64,000 bases of DNA from Spirometra erinaceieuropaei (Eukaryota; Platyhelminthes; Cestoda; Diphyllobothriidea; Diphyllobothriidae): the NCBI GenBank assembly GCA_902702965.1, contig CACRXP010000148.1:536869-600868 (forward strand). Reading direction: 5' to 3'. This document shows, in pieces, positions 12,201 through 22,359 of this stretch (position 1 is its first letter; every line of letters starts with the position of its first letter). The position numbers and the translations under genes are program-made. The notes under the pieces were generated by a model. That model was not told the origin of the DNA, ran no database searches, and saw only the letters and a program-made list of their open reading frames with translations.

Positions 12201-13150
12201 CTTCTATAAACTTTCGAAGGGTTAGGACGATTTAGAGTTGATGATAGCATCAAAGTAAACGATACAAGATTTTGCGGTGGGATATTAAGCCACATCTGCT
12301 GCCAAATGTTTCCTACGTCAACACCTTACAGGCAGTCATAGAAAAACCAGCATCTATCATACACAGACGGTGGATTTCAATTTCTAAGAATACTGTCCAG
12401 AAGGTTAATTGGAAAAATGTCACCTAGGCGGACAAATTCACACGTAAAATCAAATACGGGGCTGTAAAGTTCGTTCACAATTCTTTGAAATACAGGACGA
12501 TGTGGACCAGAAGCACCCCACATTGGGGAACAATGTGAAAGAATCAGCGGTTTCGGCAAGATTGTTCCAACGTTGAGTCGTGTACTTCTCTGGTATTCCT
12601 TTAAATCCAACTCCATCTGAATTGACGAAATGGCACCTCGTCCTTCCCAAAACGTTATTAGGTGGACACCAAGAGCTGATTTCCAGGTGAGTCAGGTAGA
12701 ATGAACGAATTCAGACAGGATAGATAGAATTAATGACGCCCTGGTGATGCATACCAATGAAAACGCACCAGCGACACAGACCTAAGTCACGCTAAGAGTA
12801 TAATTTTCTATGTGAAAGAATTGGTCTAGATGCATCCAATATGATGCATTGAAGTTCAAGCACAATAAAACTGGAATATTCTGAAGGGAAATTTAGAAAA
12901 GTATGATTCTACTTAGAGCTAAGTTAACGACACAGAGGTTGCTAACGAATTTCATAAATGGGCTTCCAACAAGACAAAAATCCCCATAAAACCAGAATGT
13001 AGAAGAATGTCCGAACAATGACCACAAGCAAAAGGCAAAAGTTGCCCTTCAGTTGCAGGGAATGTTCCTGGCAATCAGAAAGAGATCGTAGAGCAAGCAC
13101 CGAAAACATTCGAGAAAAACGAATGCGAAGAGTCGAATGAATCGAAGGTC
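9281..13150. other. Intergenic, nothing recognised
   Basis: No conserved protein, tRNA or repeat shared with the rest of the window was seen. The longest open frame (minus, 10280-10840, 186 codons) lacks a recognisable domain and looks like chance. One possible plus-strand first exon is listed separately at 12629-12685. Confidence 0.4.
12629..12685 (+). CDS. Possible first coding exon, unidentified gene
   Basis: An ATG opens a 19-codon stretch (MAPRPSQNVIRWTPRADFQ) that ends exactly at a good donor, ccag/gtgagt (GT at 12686), phase 0. I do not recognise the peptide and could not locate a convincing second exon downstream before the DRAP1 gene, which lies on the other strand. It may be a chance combination. 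Transcript evidence would be needed to accept it. Confidence 0.2.
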
Positions 13151-13157
13151 TTACCAG

Positions 13158-13894
13158 CTACTCATAAACAAAAGAGGCGTTGTTTTCGGCGTCTCGAGCA
13201 GAGGGAGAATCGTCAGCAGCATCTGACTTGCCATTTCTCCTACCGTAACCATTCAATTTGTTGGGCATGTCGCGCGATTCATTTGGAGATAGGGAATTTG
13301 AATTTGACAGTTCTGTTCCATTTAACTGAAAATCCTCTGGAGCCTCAGCCCTTAGCCTTTTTCTTGAAGGACGGCGCCCGGCAGCTGATGAGCCGCGGGA
13401 TTTCGAGATACCGTTAGAATTACGGGCATCGAAGTCGTTAGTTCTCTTCTTTGAAGTTTTCGAGTCCACACTACAAGAGCGGCCTCTGGACTTGCCTTCG
13501 CCGACATCGTTGAGAGGCTTCAGAGGAGGAATATTCTCTACAAGCGGTTTTAGAAATGCGAATCCAGGCTCTGATTCGACGGCTTCCTTACTACGAAAGT
13601 CGAGCAAAAATGATGCTTACACAAATGATGGAAGAATGGTTTTCGAGCTTCTGGCAACGGCCAGCTCGAAGGCTTTTGAAGTAAGCTGTTCTATAAAAAG
13701 TTCTAAAGCACGGGCTAGACGAGTAAAATTTATCAAGAAAATTTACAAACGACAGGCGGCACAGTGGCAGCTAACTTCCCAATTTCGTCGTCTAACTGCA
13801 TTATCTTCTTGATTCTGGCCTAAAATGCAATAAAAAAATTAAAGAAATGGCAAACCGTTGGAAATCTTGAGCTAAATTTACGCTTTGTGGGCAT
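13158..13894 (-). CDS. DRAP1: DRAP1 / NC2-alpha transcription corepressor, four exons
   Basis: Negative cofactor 2 alpha subunit: in other animals a nuclear histone-fold protein that pairs with NC2-beta (DR1) on TBP-bound promoters and blocks pre-initiation complex assembly. Exons on the minus strand are 13894-13856, 13819-13747, 13714-13621 and 13590-13158 (stop). The introns are 36, 32 and 30 bp, all GT-AG, with phases 0, 1 and 2 that join perfectly, giving 212 residues (human DRAP1 is 205). Residues 1-85 match the family: the start MPTKRKFSSRFP, then ARIKKIMQLDDEIGKLA, SRALELFIEQLTSKAFELA and FAFLKPLVENIPP. The rest is a Ser/Arg/Lys-rich tail with RRPSRKRLR as a possible nuclear signal. 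The start is fixed by the conserved N-terminus. A donor-like ctg/gtaaga lies 3 nt past the stop, so a 3-prime untranslated intron is possible. It sits outside the tandem array and has no other copy in the window. Confidence 0.93.
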
Positions 13895-14049
13895 GGTAAA
13901 CCCTCTCTTGTTATTTGCGCCCGATAGACAGTAAATTTAAACAGCAATATGGATGTCAATGTCATTAAGGTTCAGAGTCGCGCACAAGAGTACCATCCAT
14001 GTGCGAATAAAGAACTTCTAAAAAACAAGGTGCCTTTTACTAATAACTT

Positions 14050-14335
14050 GCACTCGATTAAATTCCAAAAGGATTATTGGAGTGCATTGCATAGATAAGT
14101 GGGAGATTGCGTAAAGAGGATGACAGAGAGCCTAGCAGCAGCAGTCACAACAATCCGACAAGCGAGGAGAATTAAAACAGCGGAAATGGAAGAGAGGGAA
14201 ATATGGAAAAAAACGGACAAAGATAAAGGGCCGAAAAAGGATGAAAAATGAATCAAAAACACATAATGATACACTAGTGGACGTAACGAAATCATCTAAA
14301 TCGGACTGGCATTCCGAGCGCCTAATAAGTTAAGA
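14050..14335 (+). repeat. Left-edge repeat shared with 55330-55603
   Basis: Sequence from attattggagtgcattgcatagataag through agcgaggagaattaaaacagcgg to ggaaaaaaacggac is matched by 55340-55600 (tattggagtgttcagcatggataag, agcaaggagaattagaacagcgg, ggaaaaaaacgtag). It marks where unit A begins to resemble the B/C junction. It is purine-rich and has no credible gene. Confidence 0.6.
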
Positions 14336-14839
14336 GGAGCATGTTAAGTATTCACCGGAAGAGTTATTTGGGAAAATCCCAAAAAACATGTTTACTTTAG
14401 TGAACCATGGTCGCTGTTTTTCGTTATCTTCTACTTCACGGATGATCATGTACCTAGATACTCTTGCGCAACCATGTACTGCACTAAAATCCAGTCAGTA
14501 AAGCTCGTTTCCCGAGTTCCCTCCGCTTGTGATCAAAGGCGAAGTTACATAGTAGGATAAATCATAATTTCACCACATACTGCATACTATCCCCAGACAA
14601 TGAAGTGGCCTGCACTCCAAATTAAAACCGGTTGATCAATCTCACGGTGTACCGGTATTTGGCAGTTACTATTTAGCTTCCTTGATATCGTTGATTTTGG
14701 TCCATTTCCTTGTGGTATCTAAGGCCATGGTTGTTCCACTTCTTATCCCAGTTGATTAAAGTGTCTTATATTGCCTCTAGTCGACATCAACTTTTTCATA
14801 TGGCCCAGGCGCCATTCGCTGGTGTCAGCTCCACTGACG

Positions 14840-15870
14840 ACCTCCAGAAAAAGTACAAAGAAACTGACCAACATCTTAGATGAGTGAATTTCATCGAATT
14901 CAGGGAAATGCGCCTCAAAAGTGTCTTCGCGCTCAACGGCTCGAATTTGTCTGGTGTGGTTGTCAAAAACGTTTTGCAGAGACCAGAGCGACTGTTCTTC
15001 ATTTCGTGCACCCCGAAATTGTGAGTCAAATACGTCGACGTCAACTTTATCACGACCAAATGAGACGAAGTTCAGACCTTCGAGGTACACTTAAACTCAA
15101 TCCTTCCTGAAGCCCGATTTCCAACAGAAGTCAAAAATAGCCATTAATTGCATTTCCATGATGCGTACGACAAAAGGCTGACAGATTGGTGGATAAAGAC
15201 TGGCGCATGTTGTATGATAATGAATACTAGACAAATTTCCCATCTAAAATGTTGCCATCATATTTTTCAGAAATACAGCTATGCTAGAACACTATTCCGA
15301 TTGGGTTCAAGCATACTGCGGTGACGAGGACAGGAGAAAGGAGGAAGAGAAATACCTTTCATCCCTGTTCACATCCAATGGTCAACCACGGCCATACGTA
15401 CGTAAGCGACCAAGAAATCTCTTCGTGACCGGTCAGATATTGAAAAGCTGAAGTTTTGGCTTTCGATTTTTTATGAGATGAAGGTCTCGAAGGCGGCAGC
15501 AAGGATTCTGAGTCCTGTTGGTTGTAAGGTGACCGTAGTCCGTAAATAAGCCAAAAACTATTTAACGACATCGAAGTTATCAGCGGGGGTCTAGAGTGTG
15601 CTATTGCAAAATAGCAGTGCGATGAATGTTGGCGAGACGGGCAGACGTATCGACGCAAGACTGCATGGGCACCAGTTCGCAGTTGACCGTAAAAATAAAC
15701 TTCCACTGGTACATGCGCGGTTTCGCCTTTGGAGAAGCAAGCGCCATCGGCTGGACCAATGAAGCAATGTGCAGACTCGTGTCCGAATACTGGCCCTCGA
15801 CTGGTACACTCAGCCGAGCCACGCACCGTCATCCTGCCTACCAGGTGCTGCGCATATGACTCAAATCAGT
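14840..15870 (+). mobile_element. Decayed Penelope-like element, unit A
   Basis: Plus-strand pieces in shifting frames give a Penelope-type order. VKYVDVNFI (about 15027-15053) sits where the RT catalytic YVDD box should be, so the second Asp is lost; it is followed by EVQTFEVHLNSILP (about 15067-15108) and a thumb-like region with YARTLFR near 15280-15300. The GIY-YIG nuclease follows at about 15610-15860, with NVGETGRRIDARLHGHQFAV and then RKNKLPLVHARF. In-frame stops and frameshifts occur throughout. Units B and C carry the same element at 35400-36135 and 56064-57265. Confidence 0.75.
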
Positions 15871-16079
15871 CCGGACGCGACCAATAGCCTGAACAAACAA
15901 CTAGTGGTTCATTCAGCATTCGTCATCCTCAGGGGAGAGAGAATGGGCCAACCGAGTCACCTGACCAGTGGTCAAATCGGTGCACCGACGGGCAAGATCT
16001 GTTGGTTCTAACGCGCACACGCGGTGATAACCGATCAATTCAACTGGTTAAGGGTGGTGGCTCATGGAGACAGAATCTT

Positions 16080-16530
16080 GGAGAGGAAACGTGGGCGATT
16101 TCAGAGGTTTCCGAGAATCTGAGCTTTTCAGGAGAAAGCAACCGCCCCACGAATAAGTAGGGCCGATCAGGACGAGTTGATGATAGGAGGAGAGTCTATT
16201 TATAGCAGGCTGTGATGAGATAGCCTAAACAGTGGAACTTATTGGTTACTCGACGCTGGCAGATTATGACATGAGATGGAATTTCATGAGGAAAGACGAG
16301 CACACCCCTCAAGTTGTGGCATATGAGATATGATCCCGGAAATCTTTGATCGGATCCAGCTACGGCATTGCAACAATCGACTCAGAGGTGCCACAAAAGA
16401 CGTGTCCGGTGATGTCTGTTGGCAGGGGCACTAACGGTGCGAGACTCCCACATTTTAACGGGCAACCACAATCTCACTGGGAGTGTCCCGCGAGTGAACT
16501 GGAAGCCACCTGGTAACTGTTCCACATGAA
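16080..16530 (-). repeat. Repeat R3, partial, minus orientation (unit A)
   Basis: This matches 37030-37490 and 58235-58680, and its part at about 16300-16530 matches in reverse complement 32570-32800 and 52595-52820. The frame on the minus strand in B (HSQRDSGCPLKCGSLAP...VSCGTSES) is recognisable in the plus copy (HSHRDSDWQLKCDGLAP...VSCDTSES), so R3 may derive from a coding element, but no family was recognised. The left half of R3 present in B and C is missing here. Confidence 0.65.
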
Positions 16531-16541
16531 ACGCGGTCTAT

Positions 16542-16730
16542 TTGTCGAACAGTCAAGTTGCGTCGCCTATGGTAGCCACAATACTAACAGTCTCATTTGT
16601 AAATTTGCCATGGGCACTTCACGAAGTCATGGAGAAGGCCGCACGGAACAGATGCAGAAGTACAGTAGATGTGCTACTTCATAAAATGTTGACCGAAAAT
16701 CCGAATTATGTTTTCGATTTGGAAAGATGA
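16542..16730 (+). CDS. Conserved small ORF, 62 codons, unit A
   Basis: A 62-codon frame starting MSNSQVASPMVATIL and ending NPNYVFDLER is intact at the same place and length in units B (37493-37681) and C (58683-58871). The copies differ at about a dozen residues and have no indel or stop. I do not recognise it. It could be an exon (ALHEVMEKAARNRCRSTVD looks helical) or a chance frame not yet broken in young duplicates; the residue changes are not clearly conservative. Confidence 0.25.
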   Translation: MSNSQVASPMVATILTVSFVNLPWALHEVMEKAARNRCRSTVDVLLHKMLTENPNYVFDLER

Positions 16731-16829
16731 GCTAGATGGGGCCGTAGGATTTATGGTCACGCGGCAGAATCTCAAGAAATATCAGTCATGCCAGGATGCC
16801 GGCCTTAAACGAGGTTCATTCGGGTTGTT

Positions 16830-18300
16830 TGCAAAAAGTACACTCTGTGAACTATAACTACTTACATGTTCCAAAATGTTCTTTCTTTCACTCTCTTTTG
16901 GTAGAAAGTTACATATACTTCAAACTCTATATTCGACGAAATATTATATTTCAGTTTTAGAAAATTCTCCAGTTTCCGAATCATTTTCAATTCGACCTGA
17001 CATCACACTTACGTTCATGTCTTCCAAACTACAAGATGTGTATTTTCCGTGCTAAAAAAATTATGCATTTCTATACGCCACTGAGAAGAAGACGTGTGGC
17101 TTTCATAAAACTTTGTAGTGGATTAAATTTTTACTATCTATTTCACAGGCAGCATTAGTTAACATAGAAATGTGGTGCTTTATGAAAGGAAATTTCACGG
17201 TTTTAAAAATCTCACAATAATACTGTTTTGTTAAAACCTGGTGGTAGTGTCTTTTAAGTACGAAATTGCACGAATAAATAATTCGCAGACGAATGAGAAA
17301 AATGACACATTTTGTGCGTGTTTTCTGTGAGGCGTATTTAAGTGTAAAAGGATATCGAAAACCAATTGGAACAATCCATACTAATAAACCTGTCAATTTT
17401 GCTGAGTATCCTATCCCTTGGAAACGAAAACACGCCTCAGAACTTCGGTTACCATTTAATGGGATAGCAGAGCCTTCTATGAAAAGTTGACAAGGGGAGA
17501 GTGTTTAAAGGTGTTGGAGGTATGTGGATAAATATTGAGGAAGAATTACGAATGTTATATGGAACGAATAACTGGTGCAGGGATTGAAATCCGACAAAGG
17601 TTTGAAATGTTGGCAGAAGCCTGAAATGCAGCGTCATCTAGTAATTTCCTTCTCACTTGTCTAAGATTCTCGTACTAATATCGATTCCAGTAGGTGGGTT
17701 TCTGTTTAGTGTTAGGGTTACGGTTAAGGTCAGGATTAGGATTGCGGTTAAGGGTCCAGAGGTTAGTGTAAGGGTTAGCATTTGGGGGTTAGGGATGTAG
17801 GGTTCAATGTTAGGGTTAGTATTTGAGGACTAGGATGGAGGATCAAGAGATAGCTTCGGGTTAGGATTTAGAGTTATTATTTAGGATTAGGTTTAGGGTT
17901 ATAATTTAGGGCTAGGGCTTAGGGGTCTACATTTTACCAGTGTGGTCGTAGATCAGGTCTCTGCCAAAATTATATTTATCTGCAATCGGAGACAGAAGTC
18001 GGCTTTCAGCTAGGGCTCACCGAAATTTAAAGCTGTTCAGATAGTTTCTGATTGAAGAGGAAGTACACGGATGCGTCTAATGCAACTGAACTCATGTAAA
18101 GTACATTTGCAATGTTAGAACGACTAAATTCGCTCTCTAAATCGGCGAACGTCACAACCAAGAAATTTTACCTCAAGCATTTCTGATTGCTGTAGCATGA
18201 AGTGAAGCCGCCGAATAGCAGGTTTGTCCACTTAGTTCTGCATCAACTAAATCCCCTCCTTGAAGGTTCACGCCCGTTCCAGGAAACGAAACCGCATGGA
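16830..18300 (+). repeat. Direct repeat D1 (R2-type) of unit A
   Basis: D1 and D2 (18370-19440) are diverged direct copies lying in front of the Ser/Pro-rich gene. Both carry, in order, tttggtagaaagttac / tttggcagaaagttac, tttcataaaac..., aggaaatttcacgg / aggacatttcagg, gtgcagggattgaaatcc / gtgcagtggttgaaatc, and gaacgactaaattcgctctc (18119 and 19263). D1 has an additional telomere-like block at 17690-17940. A 62-codon minus frame (17449-17637) is intact in all units and in the inverted copy at 35130-35318, but is probably non-coding. Confidence 0.75.
17690..17940 (+). repeat. Degenerate TTAGGG-like block (unit A)
   Basis: About 250 bp dense in ttaggg, ttacgg, ttaagg, taggatt and similar variants, for example gtgttagggttacggttaag near 17710. 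This resembles the metazoan telomere repeat but is too degenerate and too short to be a chromosome end, and array sequence continues on both sides. The counterparts are 38640-38885 (B), 59840-60080 (C) and an inverted copy at 34840-35065. Confidence 0.8.
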
Positions 18301-18369
18301 TATGCAAAGCTGACTTTCAATGCTAAGAAAAACGTGCTGTTGTCCAAAGTAACTACTTGAGTAGCATTA

Positions 18370-19440
18370 ATTTTTGCATCGGTTTTCAACACCCTTCTAA
18401 ATGCGAGTATATTTTATAGAAAAGATGTACAAAACGTATTCTTTCTACTACTCATTTGGCAGAAAGTTACGAATTCTTAAGATTTTATATTGAAGAAATA
18501 GTATCTTTCGGTTTTTAAAAACCCTCCGGTCCACGAATGATTTTGAAACCGACCTGTCGTCTCCCTCTCATTCAGGGCTTCTAAACTACAAAATCTGCAT
18601 TTTCCGTGATTGGAAAATCATGTATTCTTATGGGCTACTAAGAATAAGCCGTCCGGCATTCATAAAATCATGTAGGGGATTTGATTCATAAGCAGCACTA
18701 TTAAACGAAGAGAAACGATGGTTTATGAAAGGACATTTCAGGATCTTAAAAAAATCTCATAATTATAAACTTAACTCAACCTTACTCAACTTACTCCTTT
18801 CTAAGCACAGAATTTGAGGAAGTAATTCTCCACTATATGAACAAATGAATGACCATTTTGGGTGGGTTTTCCGTGAGACATCTTGGAATTTATGAGGGCA
18901 GCGATAATTCATTGGAAAAATTCATGCTACACATCTAGTCATTCTTCCTGAGTATAGTTTATCCAGACGAGACCAACGAAGATCGGTCAAAAGCTGGCAT
19001 GCTTATATGACTGAAATATTTAGAGGTGGCGGAGATGAACAGATGACTATTAAGGAAAAATTACGAATGCCATGTGGAACAACTAACGGGTGCAGTGGTT
19101 GAAATCATTCAAAATATTTTTAATCCGGAGTAGCAGACTGAAGTCAGCTCTCAGCTGAGGGACTCACAGAAATTTAAAGCTATTCAGATAGTTATAATTG
19201 AGGGGGAAGAACAAGGATACGTCTACTAGAACTGACTTCTTGTAAAATACATTTATAATGTTAGAACGACTAAATTCGCTCTCTAAACCGGTGAACGCCA
19301 CAACCAAGTAATTTTACCTCATACATTTCTAATCACTTCAGCATGAAGTAAAAACCGCCGAATATCAGGCCTGTCCACTTAATTCTGCAGCAACTGAATT
19401 CACTCCTCTAAGGCTCACAATACTTCTATTCCGAAACACG
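18370..19440 (+). repeat. Direct repeat D2 (R2-type) of unit A
   Basis: Second, shorter copy of the D1 sequence without the telomere-like block; the join reads ...gttgaaatcattcaaaatat... and then ...agactgaagtcagctctcag. It ends about 130 bp before the start codon of the Ser/Pro-rich gene, so promoter sequence of that gene, if any, would lie in or next to this repeat. Confidence 0.7.
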
Positions 19441-19568
19441 TGATCACCACCTGATGCAACAGCCGCCGGTGGGCATCCGCGTCGTTGGTCGGGTTCAAGG
19501 TCGCACGAAGCCAATCGATACAACTTAATCCTTGAACTGCGTCACAAAGCAACTCGACGAGCAACGAG

Positions 19569-22258
19569 ATGCTAAGTCCAACGAGAATGTTACGTCGTTA
19601 CATTAAATGGTGGAATGATGTTCCAGATGTAGCTGGATCATCAACTTTACCGTATGAACAAGGCATATTTACTCAGGATGTAGGCGGACCGCCATACGCG
19701 GATAGCAGTAAGTCCATTCCTCATTTCCTTCAGGATTCATTCTTTCATTATCTCATCGTCTACAACACTTACGCCACAATTTGAATGCGTATAAATAAAG
19801 TAGTTTGAGAAATTATTAATAAGGCATATGCATCGCAAAAGGTATTTATGAATGCATGACCTAGCTTACATCGGCCGATCCGTTAAACCTACTTTATTAA
19901 TTTTAGCCATCTAAGTGTCACATATCCAATATGTATGGCCGCGGATGAGGGATGACATCGGGCATAGTGTAGCATTGCTTTAGATTGTTGATGTAAGCTT
20001 TCATGCATTCAGTTTAAATCATGACTTTCTCCCTATAAGTAGATCAGATTTAACGTAATGAATTTTCTTTAACTTCTCTTCTAGTTCCTAGTGTATCACA
20101 ATACAATAGGTACGAATGGCCAAATTGCGCAACTCCCGTCAGCACACTTAGCGTAGCATCCTCGTCTACAGCTCCCATGACTTTTAAGGACAATAGAAAC
20201 GCGGACAGTAAGGAGGAATCTAGCATTGAACAGGACATAAGTTTTAACTCTGATACTTCCGTATGGACAACTGGCACCGAGCACACAGCCGTCCGATGGA
20301 GATCAGCTCCCTCTAGACTAAGTGAGAAAATCTCCCAGGCAACAAGTTTGGAATATGTCAGTCGCTTGAGCCTCACAAGTGAAGAAGACCTTCGCACTCT
20401 GGAAGCTAATTCAACTCCCAGAACGCAGCCATCAAATTTCGCGCACCATAAGGAGTCGGAAGGTGAAGTGGATAGTGTATCAGCAGCCGGTTCAAACAGC
20501 TCTATTTCATCAATATCGTCCTCATCCTCAACTCCAAAACTTGATTCTCCACAAAGGCACCCGGGAACCCCAACGATAGCATTTAGTGCATCGAATCCCC
20601 GTCCGACTCCACATCCGCGATCTCGCAGGTTGGCTCTGAGACAATCCCCACCAGCAGCCACGTCGCCGCTGTCACCTCATCCACAGCCGCAGCCACCACC
20701 ACCACCACCGCTGCCGCTGTTGGCACCAATGCGATCAAGGAAGTCGCCACTCTCACATTCTCCACCACCTCATCCGTTCAAGGCGTCGATTTCGCCGTCA
20801 AAAACTCTACCACCAACGTTCCCCTGTCTGCTGGACTTGGAGTTGTGCAGACCAGTGACGTCACCACAACGGCCCTGCCCACGGCCGCGACACTCGGCCA
20901 CCCTGACACTCTCAACGCCAACAAATCCGCCACCGCCAAGGTCGTTGTCCGCACTGCCACACCCGCCACCACTTCCACCACCACCGCCACCAGGATGGTT
21001 GACATTGAAACGGGTGGAGACAGTAGCGACTGCAGAGGAGTACATGCCTCCGTCTCCGAAGCCGTCCCCTGCCCCCTCCCCGACTCCGTCTCAGCTCCTG
21101 AATGCACTCATTGCGTGGCCGTCGCCGTCGCCGTCGTCGCCGAAACCCTCAACCCCATTGACACCACTGCCAGAACCCTTGTCGACGCTGACCCCTTCCC
21201 CACAACTTTCTCTTCCACTGTCTCAAATCCCAGAGGTGTTGAAGGGGTTGAGTCCATTGCCATTATCAACCCAACCCTCCTCATCACCAGAACTGTTGAA
21301 AACGACTACCTCGTCTCCACCATCATCCGCATCGCCCTCCCAGCTGCTGGTGCCGTTAAAGACGTTGACGCGACCGCCGCCGCCGCCGCCACCGCCGACG
21401 ACGACGCCGACGCCGCCCTCATCGCCGCCACCACCCCTATTCATTTCGCGTCTCTCGCCTGCTGATGAAGTCGGCTTCCTTAGCAGCCATCTCAGCGATA
21501 CACACGGTTCTGATCTTCCTCTCAGAGGGGGTGGTGACTCACCCCGGAACCCACTGACACGGCTCCTCCAGACAGGAGTTCCCCAGAAAACTGAAATGAG
21601 GTGGACTCAGACAACTCCAGTCTTGGACAGCAGCGGCGACGGCGTTGTGAACGTGCCGCTGACGTCCAATGGTATGTCGAAAATGCGGATTTTAAATATT
21701 TACAGTCTTTATGGCAAAATTCGTTTTAGGCCGTAATGTCTACCGTGTTAAATGGACAATGTGTGAATAGAAGCGAAGAGACGAGTCCCAGGAGGCAGTC
21801 GGAAAGAAGGAGACATGATGGCTGGGACATGGGTCTTACTCGCCTGACGTTTCGGTTTCCTCCTCAAACCCATCTTTTGCTTTTGTATCTGATGATGGGT
21901 TCGAGCAGGAATCCGGAACTTCAGGCGAATAAAGTCCTTGTCCTATTGATGATGTCTCCTTCTTCAAGGGACGATGTTTATCTGCCCTGAACTCGGGTAA
22001 TGACTAAAAACCACGTATATGGAATTCACCGCCTGACGTAGACTTCATGAGGTTTTTTTTTACTTTCAAGACAAAAGCCTGGCCCCGTCGTCCACACTGG
22101 TCAAGGTATGTGCTCTTCTTGTTAGGATATTTTTGACATTTGCGTCTTTGAATTCATCTGAAGGTCACTTTCGTTTCTTTTATCTACAGAGGCGAGAACC
22201 CCGACGCTGGAGGCGACTGATTGCCACGCTGCGCAGGTTGTTTTGTCTAAGCACATAG
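19569..22258 (+). CDS. Ser/Pro-rich protein of unknown function, tandem copy A
   Basis: I do not recognise this protein. Exon 1 is 19569-19707, ending at gatagca/gtaagt in phase 1. Exon 2 is 20085-21671, after cttctcttctag, and it ends at aatg/gtatgt in phase 1. The 1+2 nt phase join forms an Ile codon. Exons 3 (22071-22105) and 4 (22190-22258, TAG) also join in phase and give 609 residues in total; these two short exons are less certain, because another frame of exon 4 (stop at 22297-22299) looks more protein-like. Residues 1-46 carry RMLRRYIKWWNDVPDV; about 50-190 are Ser/Thr/Glu-rich (SISSISSSSS); about 200-520 are Pro-rich with long PPPPPP runs of the kind bound by SH3, WW or EVH1 domains. 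No signal peptide or membrane segment is seen. An in-frame TGA at 19533-19535 precedes the chosen ATG. Copies B and C stay open with only in-frame indels. Confidence 0.7.
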
Positions 22259-22350
22259 AGGGAATCGCAGCCCTACCAGAGCTTCCCCACCGCCTGTGAT
22301 GACCGCCCACCTAGAATTAAGTAGTATTTTTGTAAGTTATTTACTAATTA

Positions 22351-22356
22351 AATAAA
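22351..22356 (+). promoter_or_regulatory. Polyadenylation signal AATAAA, gene copy A
   Basis: A canonical aataaa about 90 bp after the candidate stop of exon 4 and at the identical position in unit B (43302-43307). This supports the placement of the last exon. Confidence 0.5.
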
Positions 22357-22359
22357 CTT

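Noticed and set aside
17690..17940. A true telomere
   Set aside because: Repeats are degenerate, only about 250 bp long, and array sequence continues on both sides in every unit.
20050..20661. 203-codon minus-strand frame opposite the Ser/Pro-rich gene (also 40997-41608)
   Set aside because: It runs through the intron-exon boundary of the plus-strand gene, which has proper splice signals and phases; it is an antisense shadow.
21736..21990. 84-codon frame identical in units A and B just after the long exon
   Set aside because: It does not fit the phase of the preceding donor and lies in a stretch where the units are near-identical at all positions, so identity is no evidence of coding.
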